A DNA stretch of 64,000 nucleotides from Erwinia sp. ErVv1. Lineage in GTDB: Bacteria; Pseudomonadota; Gammaproteobacteria; Enterobacterales; Enterobacteriaceae. The stretch is from NCBI RefSeq assembly GCF_900068895.1, contig NZ_CDPK01000008.1, positions 111,286 through 175,285 on the forward strand. The letters are read 5' to 3'. Under the pieces are notes generated by a model. That model was not told the origin of the DNA and did no database searches. It saw only the letters and a list, made by a program, of their open reading frames with translations. The position numbers were made by a program, and so were the translations under genes. Shown here piece after piece: positions 48,084 to 56,414 of this stretch; within the stretch, counting starts at the first letter, position 1; every line of letters begins with the position of its first letter.

Positions 48084-49483
48084 CGGCGCTCTCTTCCCGC
48101 AGCGCCATTGAAGCCCTTTGTCGCCAGCATCAGGCGGTTATTTTAGCGCTGAGCGCCGAACGCCTGCACATCGCCGTCGCCGAAAATCCTTCGGTGGAGA
48201 TGATGGAAGCCCTGCGTTTTGCCACCCATGCCGCTATTGAGGTTGAAAGCTGGCCACCTGCGCGGCTGGACCAATATGTTCAGGCGCAGGAGTCCGGGAC
48301 GCAGGACGAAAAATCGGCGCGGGCTGGCCCTGCTGATGCCGCCCCGGAACGTATCGATCAGCTCCTGCAGCTGGCGATTCAGCGGCGGGCATCCGATATT
48401 CACATTGAGCCACAGTCGCACCAAATCCGCATTCGCCTCAGGGTCGATGGCGTGCTGCAAAGCCTCCCCACCCACCCGGCGGATGTGGGTGCATCGCTAA
48501 TCGCACGTCTGAAGATCCTTGCCGGTCTGGATATCGCCGAGCGTCGCATGCCTCAGGACGGGCAGTTTACCCTTGAGCTTAATGACAGTGCCGAGTCATT
48601 CAGGCTCTCGACCCTGCCTACGCGATATGGTGAAAAAGCCGTGATCAGACTGCTCCAGGGGAGCCGTCAGTCCGTGATGCTGGAAAATCTCGGTATGCCT
48701 GCAGCATCCCTGCGGCGCTTTCGCGAAATACTCTCGCGCCCGCAGGGGCTGATTCTGGTTACCGGCCCGACCGGAAGCGGCAAGACCTTCACGCTTTACA
48801 GTGGCCTGAGCTGGCTTAACCACCCTCAGCGGAATTTATGCAGCGTAGAAGATCCTATCGAAATCCCGCTGTCCGGCGTAAATCAGACGCAGATCCACCC
48901 CAGGGCTGGCCTCGATTTTGGCCGTATTCTGCGCGCCCTGCTGCGACAGGATCCTGACGTTATTATGCTCGGAGAAATACGTGACGCTGAAACGGCAGAA
49001 ATTGCCATTAAGGCAGCCCAGACGGGCCATCTGGTGCTGTCGACGCTGCACACTAATTCAACAACGGAGACGCTGACGCGGCTTGGTCAAATGGGCATTC
49101 CGGGCTATTTGGTGGCCTCCGCCCTCAAGCTGGTTATCGCACAACGGCTGGTGCGCCGTCTCTGCCCTCACTGCCGGGAACCCGCTGAAGCCATAGGGCA
49201 TTTCCCTCAGACCATATGGCCGGGTACGGTGCGAAACTGGCGGGCAGTCGGATGCGAACACTGCTGCTCCGGCTTCTATGGCCGCCTTGCGCTGTTTGAA
49301 CTGTTGCCTGTTTCTGCCCGCCTGCAGAACGCGATCGCAAATGAGCAGGGGCCTGACGAGCTGGCCGCCATAGCAAAACAACAGGGGATGAACTCACTGT
49401 TTGTGGAAGGATTACACTGCGTTAATCGTGGAGAAACCACCCTGGAGGAGCTTAACCGCGTGGTAGGGCCGGAAAATGGCTGA
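48080..49483 (+). CDS. hofB: Type IV pilus assembly ATPase HofB (GspE/PilB family)
   Basis: 467 residues, overlapping ppdD by four bases. Walker A GPTGSGKT, the Asp box LCSVEDPIEIPL, Walker B with VIMLGEIRDAETA and the His box TGHLVLSTLHTN are all present. A C-terminal zinc site is seen as CPHC and CEHCC. It powers extension of the PpdD pilus. Confidence 0.93.
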   Translation: MTALSSRSAIEALCRQHQAVILALSAERLHIAVAENPSVEMMEALRFATHAAIEVESWPPARLDQYVQAQESGTQDEKSARAGPADAAPERIDQLLQLAIQRRASDIHIEPQSHQIRIRLRVDGVLQSLPTHPADVGASLIARLKILAGLDIAERRMPQDGQFTLELNDSAESFRLSTLPTRYGEKAVIRLLQGSRQSVMLENLGMPAASLRRFREILSRPQGLILVTGPTGSGKTFTLYSGLSWLNHPQRNLCSVEDPIEIPLSGVNQTQIHPRAGLDFGRILRALLRQDPDVIMLGEIRDAETAEIAIKAAQTGHLVLSTLHTNSTTETLTRLGQMGIPGYLVASALKLVIAQRLVRRLCPHCREPAEAIGHFPQTIWPGTVRNWRAVGCEHCCSGFYGRLALFELLPVSARLQNAIANEQGPDELAAIAKQQGMNSLFVEGLHCVNRGETTLEELNRVVGPENG

Positions 49484-50675
49484 TCGACAGCTGTTTCGCT
49501 GGCAGGCGCTGGATGAAGAGGGAAAAATGACGCGCGGCGCTTTCTTCTGTCACTCCAGACAGGAGGTGATGGATTTGCTGGTCGCAAAAAACTATCAGCC
49601 GTTCTGGCTCTCCTCCGGGCGTCGTTATCGTGCCAGAGACTGGAAGTGGCAGCATAAAACCAGCTTTTACCGGCAGCTTGCTACGCTGCTGAAAGCAGGG
49701 CTGACGCTGTCGGACAGTCTGAATCTGATTGCGGACGGCCATGCCGAGGCCGGGTGGTGCGCGCTGCTCGTCCATATACGGCAGCGCGTATCAGAAGGGA
49801 TGCCCTTTTCGGACGTACTGGCGCTCTGGCCGGACGTGTTTCCCGCGCTCTGCCCTGCCCTGATGAAAGTGGGAGAGATGACCGGCCAGCTGGACGAGTG
49901 TTGTCTCCAGCTGGCACTGCAACAGGAGAGGCAGCAGCAGCTGCAAAAAAAAGTGGCTAAAGCACTGCGCTATCCGCTGTTTATTCTTGCCGTTGCGCTA
50001 CTGGTCAGCCTGGGAATGCTGGTGTGGGTACTGCCTGAGTTCGTCTCCGTCTACCAGGCATTTGATGCGCCGCTGCCGGGGTTCACCGCTGCGGTAATCG
50101 CGCTTTCGGACTGGCTCCGACATTTTGGGGCGCTGTTTATCCCCCTGCCCCTGTTAGGCGCGGCTTGCTGGAAGTGGTACAGCCGCCGCTCGCCTGCCTT
50201 GCAGACGGGCTTTCAGCGGATCCTCCTGAAAATTCCGCTGACCGGCAGGCTCTATCGGGGCGGCCAGCTCAGTAAAATATTTACCATCCTGTCGCTCACC
50301 CAGCAGGCTGGCCTGACGCTACTGCAAAGCCTGCAGGCGGTTGAATACTCCCTGAATCACCGTCTCTGGCGCGAGGCTATCATCGGAATCCAACAGCATA
50401 TCTCCTCAGGACTGCCGCTCAATCAGGCATTACAGCAGCACTCTCTCTTCACTCCGCTCTGTTACCAGCTTATTAAGGTAGGCGAAGAAGCAGGATCGCT
50501 GGACAGCCTGTTGACCCGGCTGGCGAATTTTCATGAACAGTCGACTCAGGAGCTGGCAGATACGCTGGCTGCTTCACTTGAACCCCTGATGATGATCGTA
50601 ACCGGCGCGATAGTGGGGACGCTGGTTATTGCCATGTATCTGCCCGTGTTTAATCTCGGGGATGCGTTGGGATAG
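49476..50675 (+). CDS. hofC: Type IV pilus inner membrane platform protein HofC (GspF/PilC family)
   Basis: 399 residues, overlapping hofB by eight bases. It has the duplicated GspF domain: FYRQLATLLKAGLTLSDSL in the first half and FTILSLTQQAGLTLLQSL in the second, with three membrane segments (for example LFILAVALLVSLGMLVWVL and MMIVTGAIVGTLVIAMYLP). It is the last gene of the pilus operon. A heptamer repeat array follows. Confidence 0.92.
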   Translation: MADRQLFRWQALDEEGKMTRGAFFCHSRQEVMDLLVAKNYQPFWLSSGRRYRARDWKWQHKTSFYRQLATLLKAGLTLSDSLNLIADGHAEAGWCALLVHIRQRVSEGMPFSDVLALWPDVFPALCPALMKVGEMTGQLDECCLQLALQQERQQQLQKKVAKALRYPLFILAVALLVSLGMLVWVLPEFVSVYQAFDAPLPGFTAAVIALSDWLRHFGALFIPLPLLGAACWKWYSRRSPALQTGFQRILLKIPLTGRLYRGGQLSKIFTILSLTQQAGLTLLQSLQAVEYSLNHRLWREAIIGIQQHISSGLPLNQALQQHSLFTPLCYQLIKVGEEAGSLDSLLTRLANFHEQSTQELADTLAASLEPLMMIVTGAIVGTLVIAMYLPVFNLGDALG

Positions 50676-50694
50676 TACAGGGTCAGAATGAGGG

Positions 50695-50855
50695 TGGGCG
50701 TGAGGCATATAGTGTGGGGTGTAAGGCATGGAGCATGAGGCATGGGGTGTAAGGCATGGGGTGTAAGGCATGGAGCATGAGGCGTGAGGTGTAAGGCATG
50801 GGGTGTAAAGCATGGGGTGTAAAGCATGTAGCGTAAGGCGTGGGGCGCAGGACGT
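50695..50855 (+). repeat. Array of about 22 degenerate heptamers
   Basis: From 50702 to 50855 the sequence divides without gaps into 22 seven-base units, mostly alternating AAGGCAT, GGGGTGT, GGAGCAT and GAGGCAT, consensus (A/G)(A/G)GG(C/T)(A/G)T. A 23rd unit (TGGGCGT) precedes them. Many pairs form a 14-base unit. It lies between the converging hofC and guaC genes. The opposite strand is open and would read Thr-Pro-His-like repeats, but there is no start context. Confidence 0.9.
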
Positions 50856-50894
50856 GATTGAACGTAAAATACGGCTAAGGCGAGCAGATAAACC

Positions 50895-50925
50895 ATATTC
50901 CCGCCGCCGTCGGCGGCGGGAATAT
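50895..50925. terminator. Perfect palindrome after guaC
   Basis: ATATTCCCGCCGCCG (50895-50909) and its exact complement (50911-50925) meet around a single base, giving at least a 13-bp stem with a small loop. It lies about 55 bases after the guaC stop, and the AT ends suit a bidirectional terminator between hofC/repeats and guaC. Confidence 0.75.
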
Positions 50926-50979
50926 CAGACAGGCCTGAGGTAACGGCTATATCAGCAGTGGCTGGATTGCCCACCAGAT

Positions 50980-52020
50980 TTAGCGGTTAAACACCTGGTT
51001 TTCCTGCTCGGCGACGCGGATAAAGGTCGTGCGCTTAGTCAGCTCCTTCAGACGTTCAGCCCCTACATAGGTACAGGCGGAGCGCAGTCCCCCCAGGATA
51101 TCCCGGGCGGTGTACTCAACCGGGCCTCGCACCGGGAGCCTGACGGTTTTACCCTCTGCTGCGCGGTAACCTGCAACACCGCCTACGTGGCGTTTCATCG
51201 CCGACTCGGAGCTCATGCCGTAGAACAGCATAAACTGCTCGCCATTCTCTTCGACAACCGTGCCTTCACACTCATCGTGCGCGGCCAGCATGCCACCGAG
51301 CATCACAAAATCGGCTCCGCCGCCAAACGCCTTAGCGACGTCTCCCGGAACGGAACAGCCGCCATCGCTGACGATCTGTCCGCCCAGGCCGTGCGCCGCA
51401 TCCGCACACTCAATCACGGCGGAGAGTTGAGGATAGCCCACGCCCGTTTTGACCCGCGTGGTACAGACGGACCCTGGCCCGATGCCCACCTTGACGATAT
51501 CCGCACCGGAGAGGATAAGTTCCTCAACCATTTCACCGGTAACAACGTTACCCGCACAGATAGTTTTATCGGGGCAGGCTTCACGCGCACGCTTCAGGAA
51601 CTCAACAAAATGCTCTGAGTAGCCGTTCGCGACATCAATACAGATAAAGTTCAGCAGCGGTGAAAGCGCCAGAATCTGCTGTAGCTTGAGAAAATCCGCA
51701 TCAGAGGTGCCTGTTGAAACCATCACATGACGTAGTACGTTATCAGGCACGCGAGAGACAAACGCCTGCCACTGCTCCACGCTGTAATGCTTATGAACCG
51801 CGGTCAGAACGTCAAAGGATGCCAGCGCTTCCGCCATGCTGAAGGTACCAACGGTATCCATATTCGCAGCGATAATCGGCACGCCCGACCAGGCAACACC
51901 GGAATGTTTAAAGGTAAACTGACGGGTTAGCTCGACCTGAGAGCGGCTTTTGAGGGTGGATCGTTTAGGACGGATCAGCACATCCTTAAAGCCTAACTTG
52001 ATATCTTCTTCAATACGCAT
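50980..52020 (-). CDS. guaC: GMP reductase
   Basis: 346 residues from the ATG at 52020 ([20 protein letters not shown]); the frame is open further but without family similarity. It converts GMP to IMP with NADPH. The IMPDH/GMPR signature with the catalytic cysteine is clear in [17 protein letters not shown]. It is divergent from coaE, as in E. coli. Confidence 0.96.
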   Translation of the reverse strand: MRIEEDIKLGFKDVLIRPKRSTLKSRSQVELTRQFTFKHSGVAWSGVPIIAANMDTVGTFSMAEALASFDVLTAVHKHYSVEQWQAFVSRVPDNVLRHVMVSTGTSDADFLKLQQILALSPLLNFICIDVANGYSEHFVEFLKRAREACPDKTICAGNVVTGEMVEELILSGADIVKVGIGPGSVCTTRVKTGVGYPQLSAVIECADAAHGLGGQIVSDGGCSVPGDVAKAFGGGADFVMLGGMLAAHDECEGTVVEENGEQFMLFYGMSSESAMKRHVGGVAGYRAAEGKTVRLPVRGPVEYTARDILGGLRSACTYVGAERLKELTKRTTFIRVAEQENQVFNR

Positions 52021-52262
52021 GAGATGTTTCCTGGTTGATGGCGCAATCTGTCGATTGGGTGCTGCTACCAGCTCCAGTGACGCTATCATACGCGCTAAAA
52101 ACGCCACGACAAGACTGCGAAAACAGCTTTATTTACGCTACAATCCCCTAAATTTATCCAAAACCCCGTCATGTGATCCGTGCCGCAGTTTTGGCCCGGC
52201 GTCGCGTGGAATTTCTAACGCATTAGCAACCCGCGACGCTGAAGCCATGGGAGGTAAGCCTT

Positions 52263-52874
52263 ATGCGCTATACTGTTGCCCTTACCGGTGGGATTGGCAG
52301 TGGCAAATCGACCGTTGCCCATGCGTTTTCCGCAAGGGGAGTGGATATCGTGGATGCTGACGTCATTGCCCGGCAGGTCGTCGAACCCGGACAGGCGGCA
52401 CTGGTGGCCATCCAGCAGAAATTTGGTGAGGAAGTGATTAAGCAGGACGGTTCACTTAACCGTGCCGCGCTGCGCGAACGTATTTTCAGCACACCCGGTG
52501 ATAAAGCCTGGCTTAACGCGCTGCTGCACCCGCTTATTCAGGCTGAGACCCGCCGCCAGCTTGGCGAAGCTCAGTCAGAATGGTGCCTGTGGGTGGTACC
52601 GCTTCTGGTCGAAAATAATTTGCAGCACCTGGCAAACCGGGTGCTGGTCGTGGACGTCGATCGCGACACTCAGCTTGCACGCACCATGCACAGAGACGGG
52701 ATTACCCGTGAACAGGCTGAACATATTCTTGCTGCTCAGGCGACTCGCGAAATGCGGCTTGCCGTGGCAGATGACATTATAGATAACGGCGGTTCGCCCG
52801 ATGCAGTGGCCGCCCGCGTTGCCCTTCTCGATCGGCGCTACAGGCAGCTGGCACAGGCAACACACCAGGATTAA
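52263..52874 (+). CDS. coaE: Dephospho-CoA kinase
   Basis: 203 residues, full length. It phosphorylates dephospho-CoA in the last step of CoA synthesis, downstream of the pan genes in this same window. The P-loop [11 protein letters not shown] and the substrate-binding stretch [13 protein letters not shown] are intact. zapD starts five bases after its stop. Confidence 0.95.
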   Translation: MRYTVALTGGIGSGKSTVAHAFSARGVDIVDADVIARQVVEPGQAALVAIQQKFGEEVIKQDGSLNRAALRERIFSTPGDKAWLNALLHPLIQAETRRQLGEAQSEWCLWVVPLLVENNLQHLANRVLVVDVDRDTQLARTMHRDGITREQAEHILAAQATREMRLAVADDIIDNGGSPDAVAARVALLDRRYRQLAQATHQD

Positions 52875-52878
52875 CAGT

Positions 52879-53622
52879 ATGAGCACAACCGTTTTATTTG
52901 AGTATCCGTTAAACGAAAAAATGCGCACGTGGCTGCGTATAGAGTTTCTCATCCAGCAGCTGGAGCAAAGCCAGACCATTACCGATCATCATGGCGCCCT
53001 GACGTTCTTTCGCAATGCGTCGGAGCTGCTGGACGTCTTTGAGCGCGGAGAGCTGCGCACCGAAATCATCAAGGAGCTGGAAAAGCAGCAGCAAAAGCTA
53101 CAGGCCTGGGCCGACGTTCCCGGCGTTGATATGGAGCGGGTCAACGCGCTGCGCGAGCGTCTGAAGATGCGGTCAACCGTGCTGATGGCTGCGCCACGAA
53201 TGGGTCAGCTGCTGCGCGACGACCGGCTTATCGGGCTAATTCGCCAACGCCAGAGCATACCGGGCGGCTGCTGTAGCTTTGATCTTCCTACTCTGCATAT
53301 CTGGCTGCACCTGGAACAACCTGTGCGTGATGCTCAGGTGGGGATATGGATGGAATCGCTGAGTCCGATCCGCGATGCGCTTATGCTGATACTCGATCTG
53401 ATTCGTCAGTCGGGCAGTTTCCGTAATCAAACCAGCCTGAACGGTTTTTACCAGGATAACGCGGAAGGCGCTGAACTGTTGCGTCTGCAGCTGGCGTTAG
53501 AGGAGTCGCTCTATCCTCAGGTTTCCGGCCATAAAAGTCGTTTCGCAATCCGCTTCCTGCCGCTCGACAGTGAAAATGGCGAAGTTCCGGCACGGCTCGA
53601 TTTTGAACTCGCCTGTTGTTGA
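52879..53622 (+). CDS. zapD: Cell division protein ZapD
   Basis: 247 residues from the ATG at 52879 ([20 protein letters not shown]), E. coli length. It cross-links FtsZ filaments at the division ring. The N-terminal helical region ([11 protein letters not shown]) and the C-terminal beta-strand domain are both complete. It lies in the coaE-zapD-yacG operon, a few kb from ftsZ itself. Confidence 0.95.
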   Translation: MSTTVLFEYPLNEKMRTWLRIEFLIQQLEQSQTITDHHGALTFFRNASELLDVFERGELRTEIIKELEKQQQKLQAWADVPGVDMERVNALRERLKMRSTVLMAAPRMGQLLRDDRLIGLIRQRQSIPGGCCSFDLPTLHIWLHLEQPVRDAQVGIWMESLSPIRDALMLILDLIRQSGSFRNQTSLNGFYQDNAEGAELLRLQLALEESLYPQVSGHKSRFAIRFLPLDSENGEVPARLDFELACC

Positions 53623-53633
53623 GGTTCTGACAA

Positions 53634-53849
53634 ATGAATAAAGATGAAGTTATCAGCGTTAACTGTCCGACCTGTGCCAAAGAGGTGATCTGGGACGATT
53701 TAAGCCCGTGGCGCCCCTTCTGCAGCAAGCGCTGCCAGCTCATTGATCTGGGTGAGTGGGCGGCAGAAGAGAAACGTATCGCCAGCGGCGGTGGCATCTC
53801 CGAAAGTGAAGACTGGAGCGAAGACTCGCTTCCACCGTATGAACATTAA
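53634..53849 (+). CDS. yacG: DNA gyrase inhibitor YacG
   Basis: 71 residues with a four-cysteine zinc finger: NCPTCAKEV near the N-terminus and [16 protein letters not shown] in the middle. E. coli YacG binds GyrB and blocks DNA binding by gyrase. The C-terminal tail is acidic ([16 protein letters not shown]). It is last in the coaE-zapD-yacG operon and converges with mutT. Confidence 0.94.
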   Translation: MNKDEVISVNCPTCAKEVIWDDLSPWRPFCSKRCQLIDLGEWAAEEKRIASGGGISESEDWSEDSLPPYEH

Positions 53850-53898
53850 GGGCCGAAAACGCAGGGTTTTCTCTTAAGGTCCATGATAACTGACGAGG

Positions 53899-54312
53899 TT
53901 ATTCAGTTTGCTGAATAACCTCCGCCTGCAGGCGGGCAACAATGGGCTTATTGGCCGGTGGAAATTCATCTGCCTGTAATTTATCGGCTGTCAGCCAGCG
54001 AACCGGCTGACCTTCACGGCCATAAGGGGTTCCCTGCCACCGATCGACAATATAGAAATGCAGAGTGACATGCAGATTATTGTCCGCATGAACGGCAGTA
54101 TCATAGGCGGTAGCATTTTCCACGCAGATACCTGTTTCTTCCTGCAGTTCACGACTTAGCGCCTGTTCAGGCGTCTCGCCCACCTCTATTTTCCCTCCGG
54201 GAAACTCCCACATATTGGCCATGTGTGAATCCGCTGAACGCTGAGCAATAAATATCATGCCGGCCTTATCTTTAATAATCCCCACAACAACCTGTAAATA
54301 TTTCATCTTCAT
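53899..54312 (-). CDS. mutT: 8-oxo-dGTP diphosphatase MutT
   Basis: 137 residues from the ATG at 54312 behind GAGGGG; longer and shorter starts are possible (54336, 54306). It is a Nudix hydrolase that removes 8-oxo-dGTP and so prevents A:T to C:G transversions. The Nudix box GGKIEVGETPEQAL then SRELQEETGI is complete. It lies between yacG and secA as in E. coli, apart from the inserted gene upstream. Confidence 0.93.
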   Translation of the reverse strand: MKMKYLQVVVGIIKDKAGMIFIAQRSADSHMANMWEFPGGKIEVGETPEQALSRELQEETGICVENATAYDTAVHADNNLHVTLHFYIVDRWQGTPYGREGQPVRWLTADKLQADEFPPANKPIVARLQAEVIQQTE

Positions 54313-54661
54313 TACCCCCCTCAATTTAACTAACACATAAAGGATAACCCATTATTTTCATCACTACCACTTGTTATAGTCCAGCTCACTTAAGAAAATA
54401 GATAGAAATTCTGACTTAACCCCGCAGTCCTCCCCGAAATAAATCAATCATCACGCACCACAGAGCAGCTTAAGTAAAGCTTAAGGCGATTATCATTGTC
54501 ATACATCCCTACAAAAGTAAAAATACATCTGCATCAGGTTTTTAAAAAAATGAATGGAAAACTACATCCCTGATTATTTTCATTCCACCAGCAGCCTGTC
54601 GTTTTATAAATTCAAAAAAAGCACTTCAAATTTATTCAAACTAACCTTTGGACATATCAGT
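54313..54661. other. AT-rich region upstream of the metallophosphoesterase gene
   Basis: About 350 bases without an assured gene. The right part (54554-54661) is in frame with the following gene but has no ribosome site and no signal-peptide character. No clear promoter, repeat or terminator was recognised. Low GC content marks it as part of the acquired segment. Confidence 0.45.
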
Positions 54662-56338
54662 ATGCATTTAATTAAATCACAAAAAATGATATTAGCTATA
54701 TTGGTATCAGCATCCTCATTTCATATGAGTGCCCATGCAAATTTTGGAACGACCGAGTTAAAAGAATCAAATTATATTATTATGGCCGATCCACAGGCAT
54801 GGCGAATGGGCCAGGGACCCGGCTCCCCCGATCCTAATAGTTCAAATACAACACCAAAATGGGAAAGTTTTAATCATAATGTTATTTATGGTATTAACAC
54901 GCTATCGGCAACGGTAAGGCCACAATTCGGAATCATTAATGGTGACATTACAGAGTTTGGCCGGAATAACCAGCTTAACTCCTTTCGCAAGGTTTATAAT
55001 GGCTTAAGATTCCCTTTTTACCTGGGCCTGGGGAATCATGATTATGAAAGGAATTATAATGACTGCCGTGGGCCGGCTGAGGCATGGCTTAATGGGAATG
55101 AGTGTGCCCGGTTTATGGCGGATACCATAAAACGTGAGCAGGGTAATTACGCCAAAAAGCTGAAAAATTTTAGCAGGGATCTTGTAGATTTCGATAACTC
55201 AACCACTTATGGCAGTCTTGCCTACTCATGGGACTCAGGCGGCGACTCCAGGGTCATTAACCATTTCGTCCAGCTCCACCTTGCACCAAACTATCGAGTC
55301 TGGCTAAACGATTTATTGAATAAAAATGTTACTAACGTTACCAAATCTTTCACCTGGCTACGTCATGATTTGGAGCTGGCCCGGAAGCGTGGCGTAGACA
55401 ATATATTTATTAACTTTCATGCGTTGGAGTGGATTGATAAGGCTTGCGATCATGAAAAAGCGATGCTAAAAGCCATGATGAAGGAATATAAAGTTTCTGC
55501 CATATTTGTCGGCCATACGCACTCCCCCTATGTTGAAAAGCACCCTGTTTTTGGGGATATCCCGGTTTATACTACGGGTGCATTATATGCAGGCTATTTC
55601 GATTTGCTCAAAGCATCACCTACAGAGTTTCAGGTTACCTCCTATAAAGTAGAAAACAGAGTCGCTAAAGAATTCGTAAAGCGTCAGAAAATGTCCGTAC
55701 CCGCAGCGCCTGAGAAATGTTACTCGCCGGGACAAAAAGTCCCCGTAGGGAAAATTGTAAAAACCAATTTTCTCGGCGAGAAAAATAAAGTCTATTATCT
55801 GGAACAGCTTGCTACAGGTAATGCGCTGGACGCTAACGCTAAGGGTGAGGTATACACTAATTCAATGGATATCTTTAATCCATGGCAACGCTGGCGCATC
55901 GAATACCTCTATACAAACGAAGTTGGGCATGATTATTACAAAATAACGCATAATAAAACTGGAAAAGTATTAGATGGCTCATCAAATGGCGACATCTATA
56001 CTAAAGGGTGGAACCAGGGTGCCTATCAATACTGGCGGATAGACAAATTTGACAGTGGCAGTAAGGTTCAACTAGTTAGTCTGGGTACAAAGAAAATATT
56101 AGATGCAAATCGCGCACGTAAGGTAAATGGTTCATTTCGTCCTTTGGATTTGCAGAATAATTACCAGACCTGGCAGATAAGCGATGAAAGAGGCTATTTT
56201 CTGGAAAACGTACGCTATTTTAAAGCAGCAAAGAGTGATTCCTGGAGCAATACAAATTTCCCTCGTGGTAAACAAAGTAACAGTTACTGGACATATATTG
56301 GCGAACGTTCATTAACGGAAGCGGCTCCCTGCAAATAG
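54662..56338 (+). CDS. Secreted metallophosphoesterase with ricin-type lectin repeats
   Basis: 558 residues if started at the ATG at 54662, which gives a signal peptide (HLIKSQK, MILAILVSASSFHMS, cleavage after AHA). The frame is open back to 54554. Calcineurin-like motifs follow in order: MADPQ (Asp43), GIINGDITEFG, LGLGNHDYE, INFHALEW and FVGHTHSP. Residues about 370-520 contain three repeats ending QRWRIE, QYWRID and QTWQIS, the QxW pattern of ricin-type beta-trefoil lectins. A C-terminal segment (SDSWSNTN, then SNSYWTYIGE) resembles a small chitin/carbohydrate-binding module. Very AT-rich and absent from this site in E. coli, so probably acquired. Likely a secreted phosphatase, phospholipase or toxin that binds surface glycans. 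Confidence 0.75.
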   Translation: MHLIKSQKMILAILVSASSFHMSAHANFGTTELKESNYIIMADPQAWRMGQGPGSPDPNSSNTTPKWESFNHNVIYGINTLSATVRPQFGIINGDITEFGRNNQLNSFRKVYNGLRFPFYLGLGNHDYERNYNDCRGPAEAWLNGNECARFMADTIKREQGNYAKKLKNFSRDLVDFDNSTTYGSLAYSWDSGGDSRVINHFVQLHLAPNYRVWLNDLLNKNVTNVTKSFTWLRHDLELARKRGVDNIFINFHALEWIDKACDHEKAMLKAMMKEYKVSAIFVGHTHSPYVEKHPVFGDIPVYTTGALYAGYFDLLKASPTEFQVTSYKVENRVAKEFVKRQKMSVPAAPEKCYSPGQKVPVGKIVKTNFLGEKNKVYYLEQLATGNALDANAKGEVYTNSMDIFNPWQRWRIEYLYTNEVGHDYYKITHNKTGKVLDGSSNGDIYTKGWNQGAYQYWRIDKFDSGSKVQLVSLGTKKILDANRARKVNGSFRPLDLQNNYQTWQISDERGYFLENVRYFKAAKSDSWSNTNFPRGKQSNSYWTYIGERSLTEAAPCK

Positions 56339-56367
56339 CTGTCTTAGTCCATGTAAAAAAGTAAAAA

Positions 56368-56400
56368 AAATGGCACCCACCAGAAGGCTGGGTGCCATTT
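56368..56400. terminator. Bidirectional terminator between the metallophosphoesterase gene and secA
   Basis: AAATGGCACCCA (56368-56379) and TGGGTGCCATTT (56389-56400) form a perfect 12-bp stem with A-runs on the left and T on the right, serving both converging genes. Confidence 0.88.
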
Positions 56401-56414
56401 ATATTCAATCAGGA

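Noticed and set aside
50546..50974. Open frame on the minus strand encoding Thr-Pro-His repeats
   Set aside because: It is created by the heptamer DNA repeat and runs into hofC; there is no start context or known family.
53850..53898. Terminator between yacG and mutT from GAAAAC/GTTTTC arms
   Set aside because: The stem is only six AT-rich base pairs and is not convincing.
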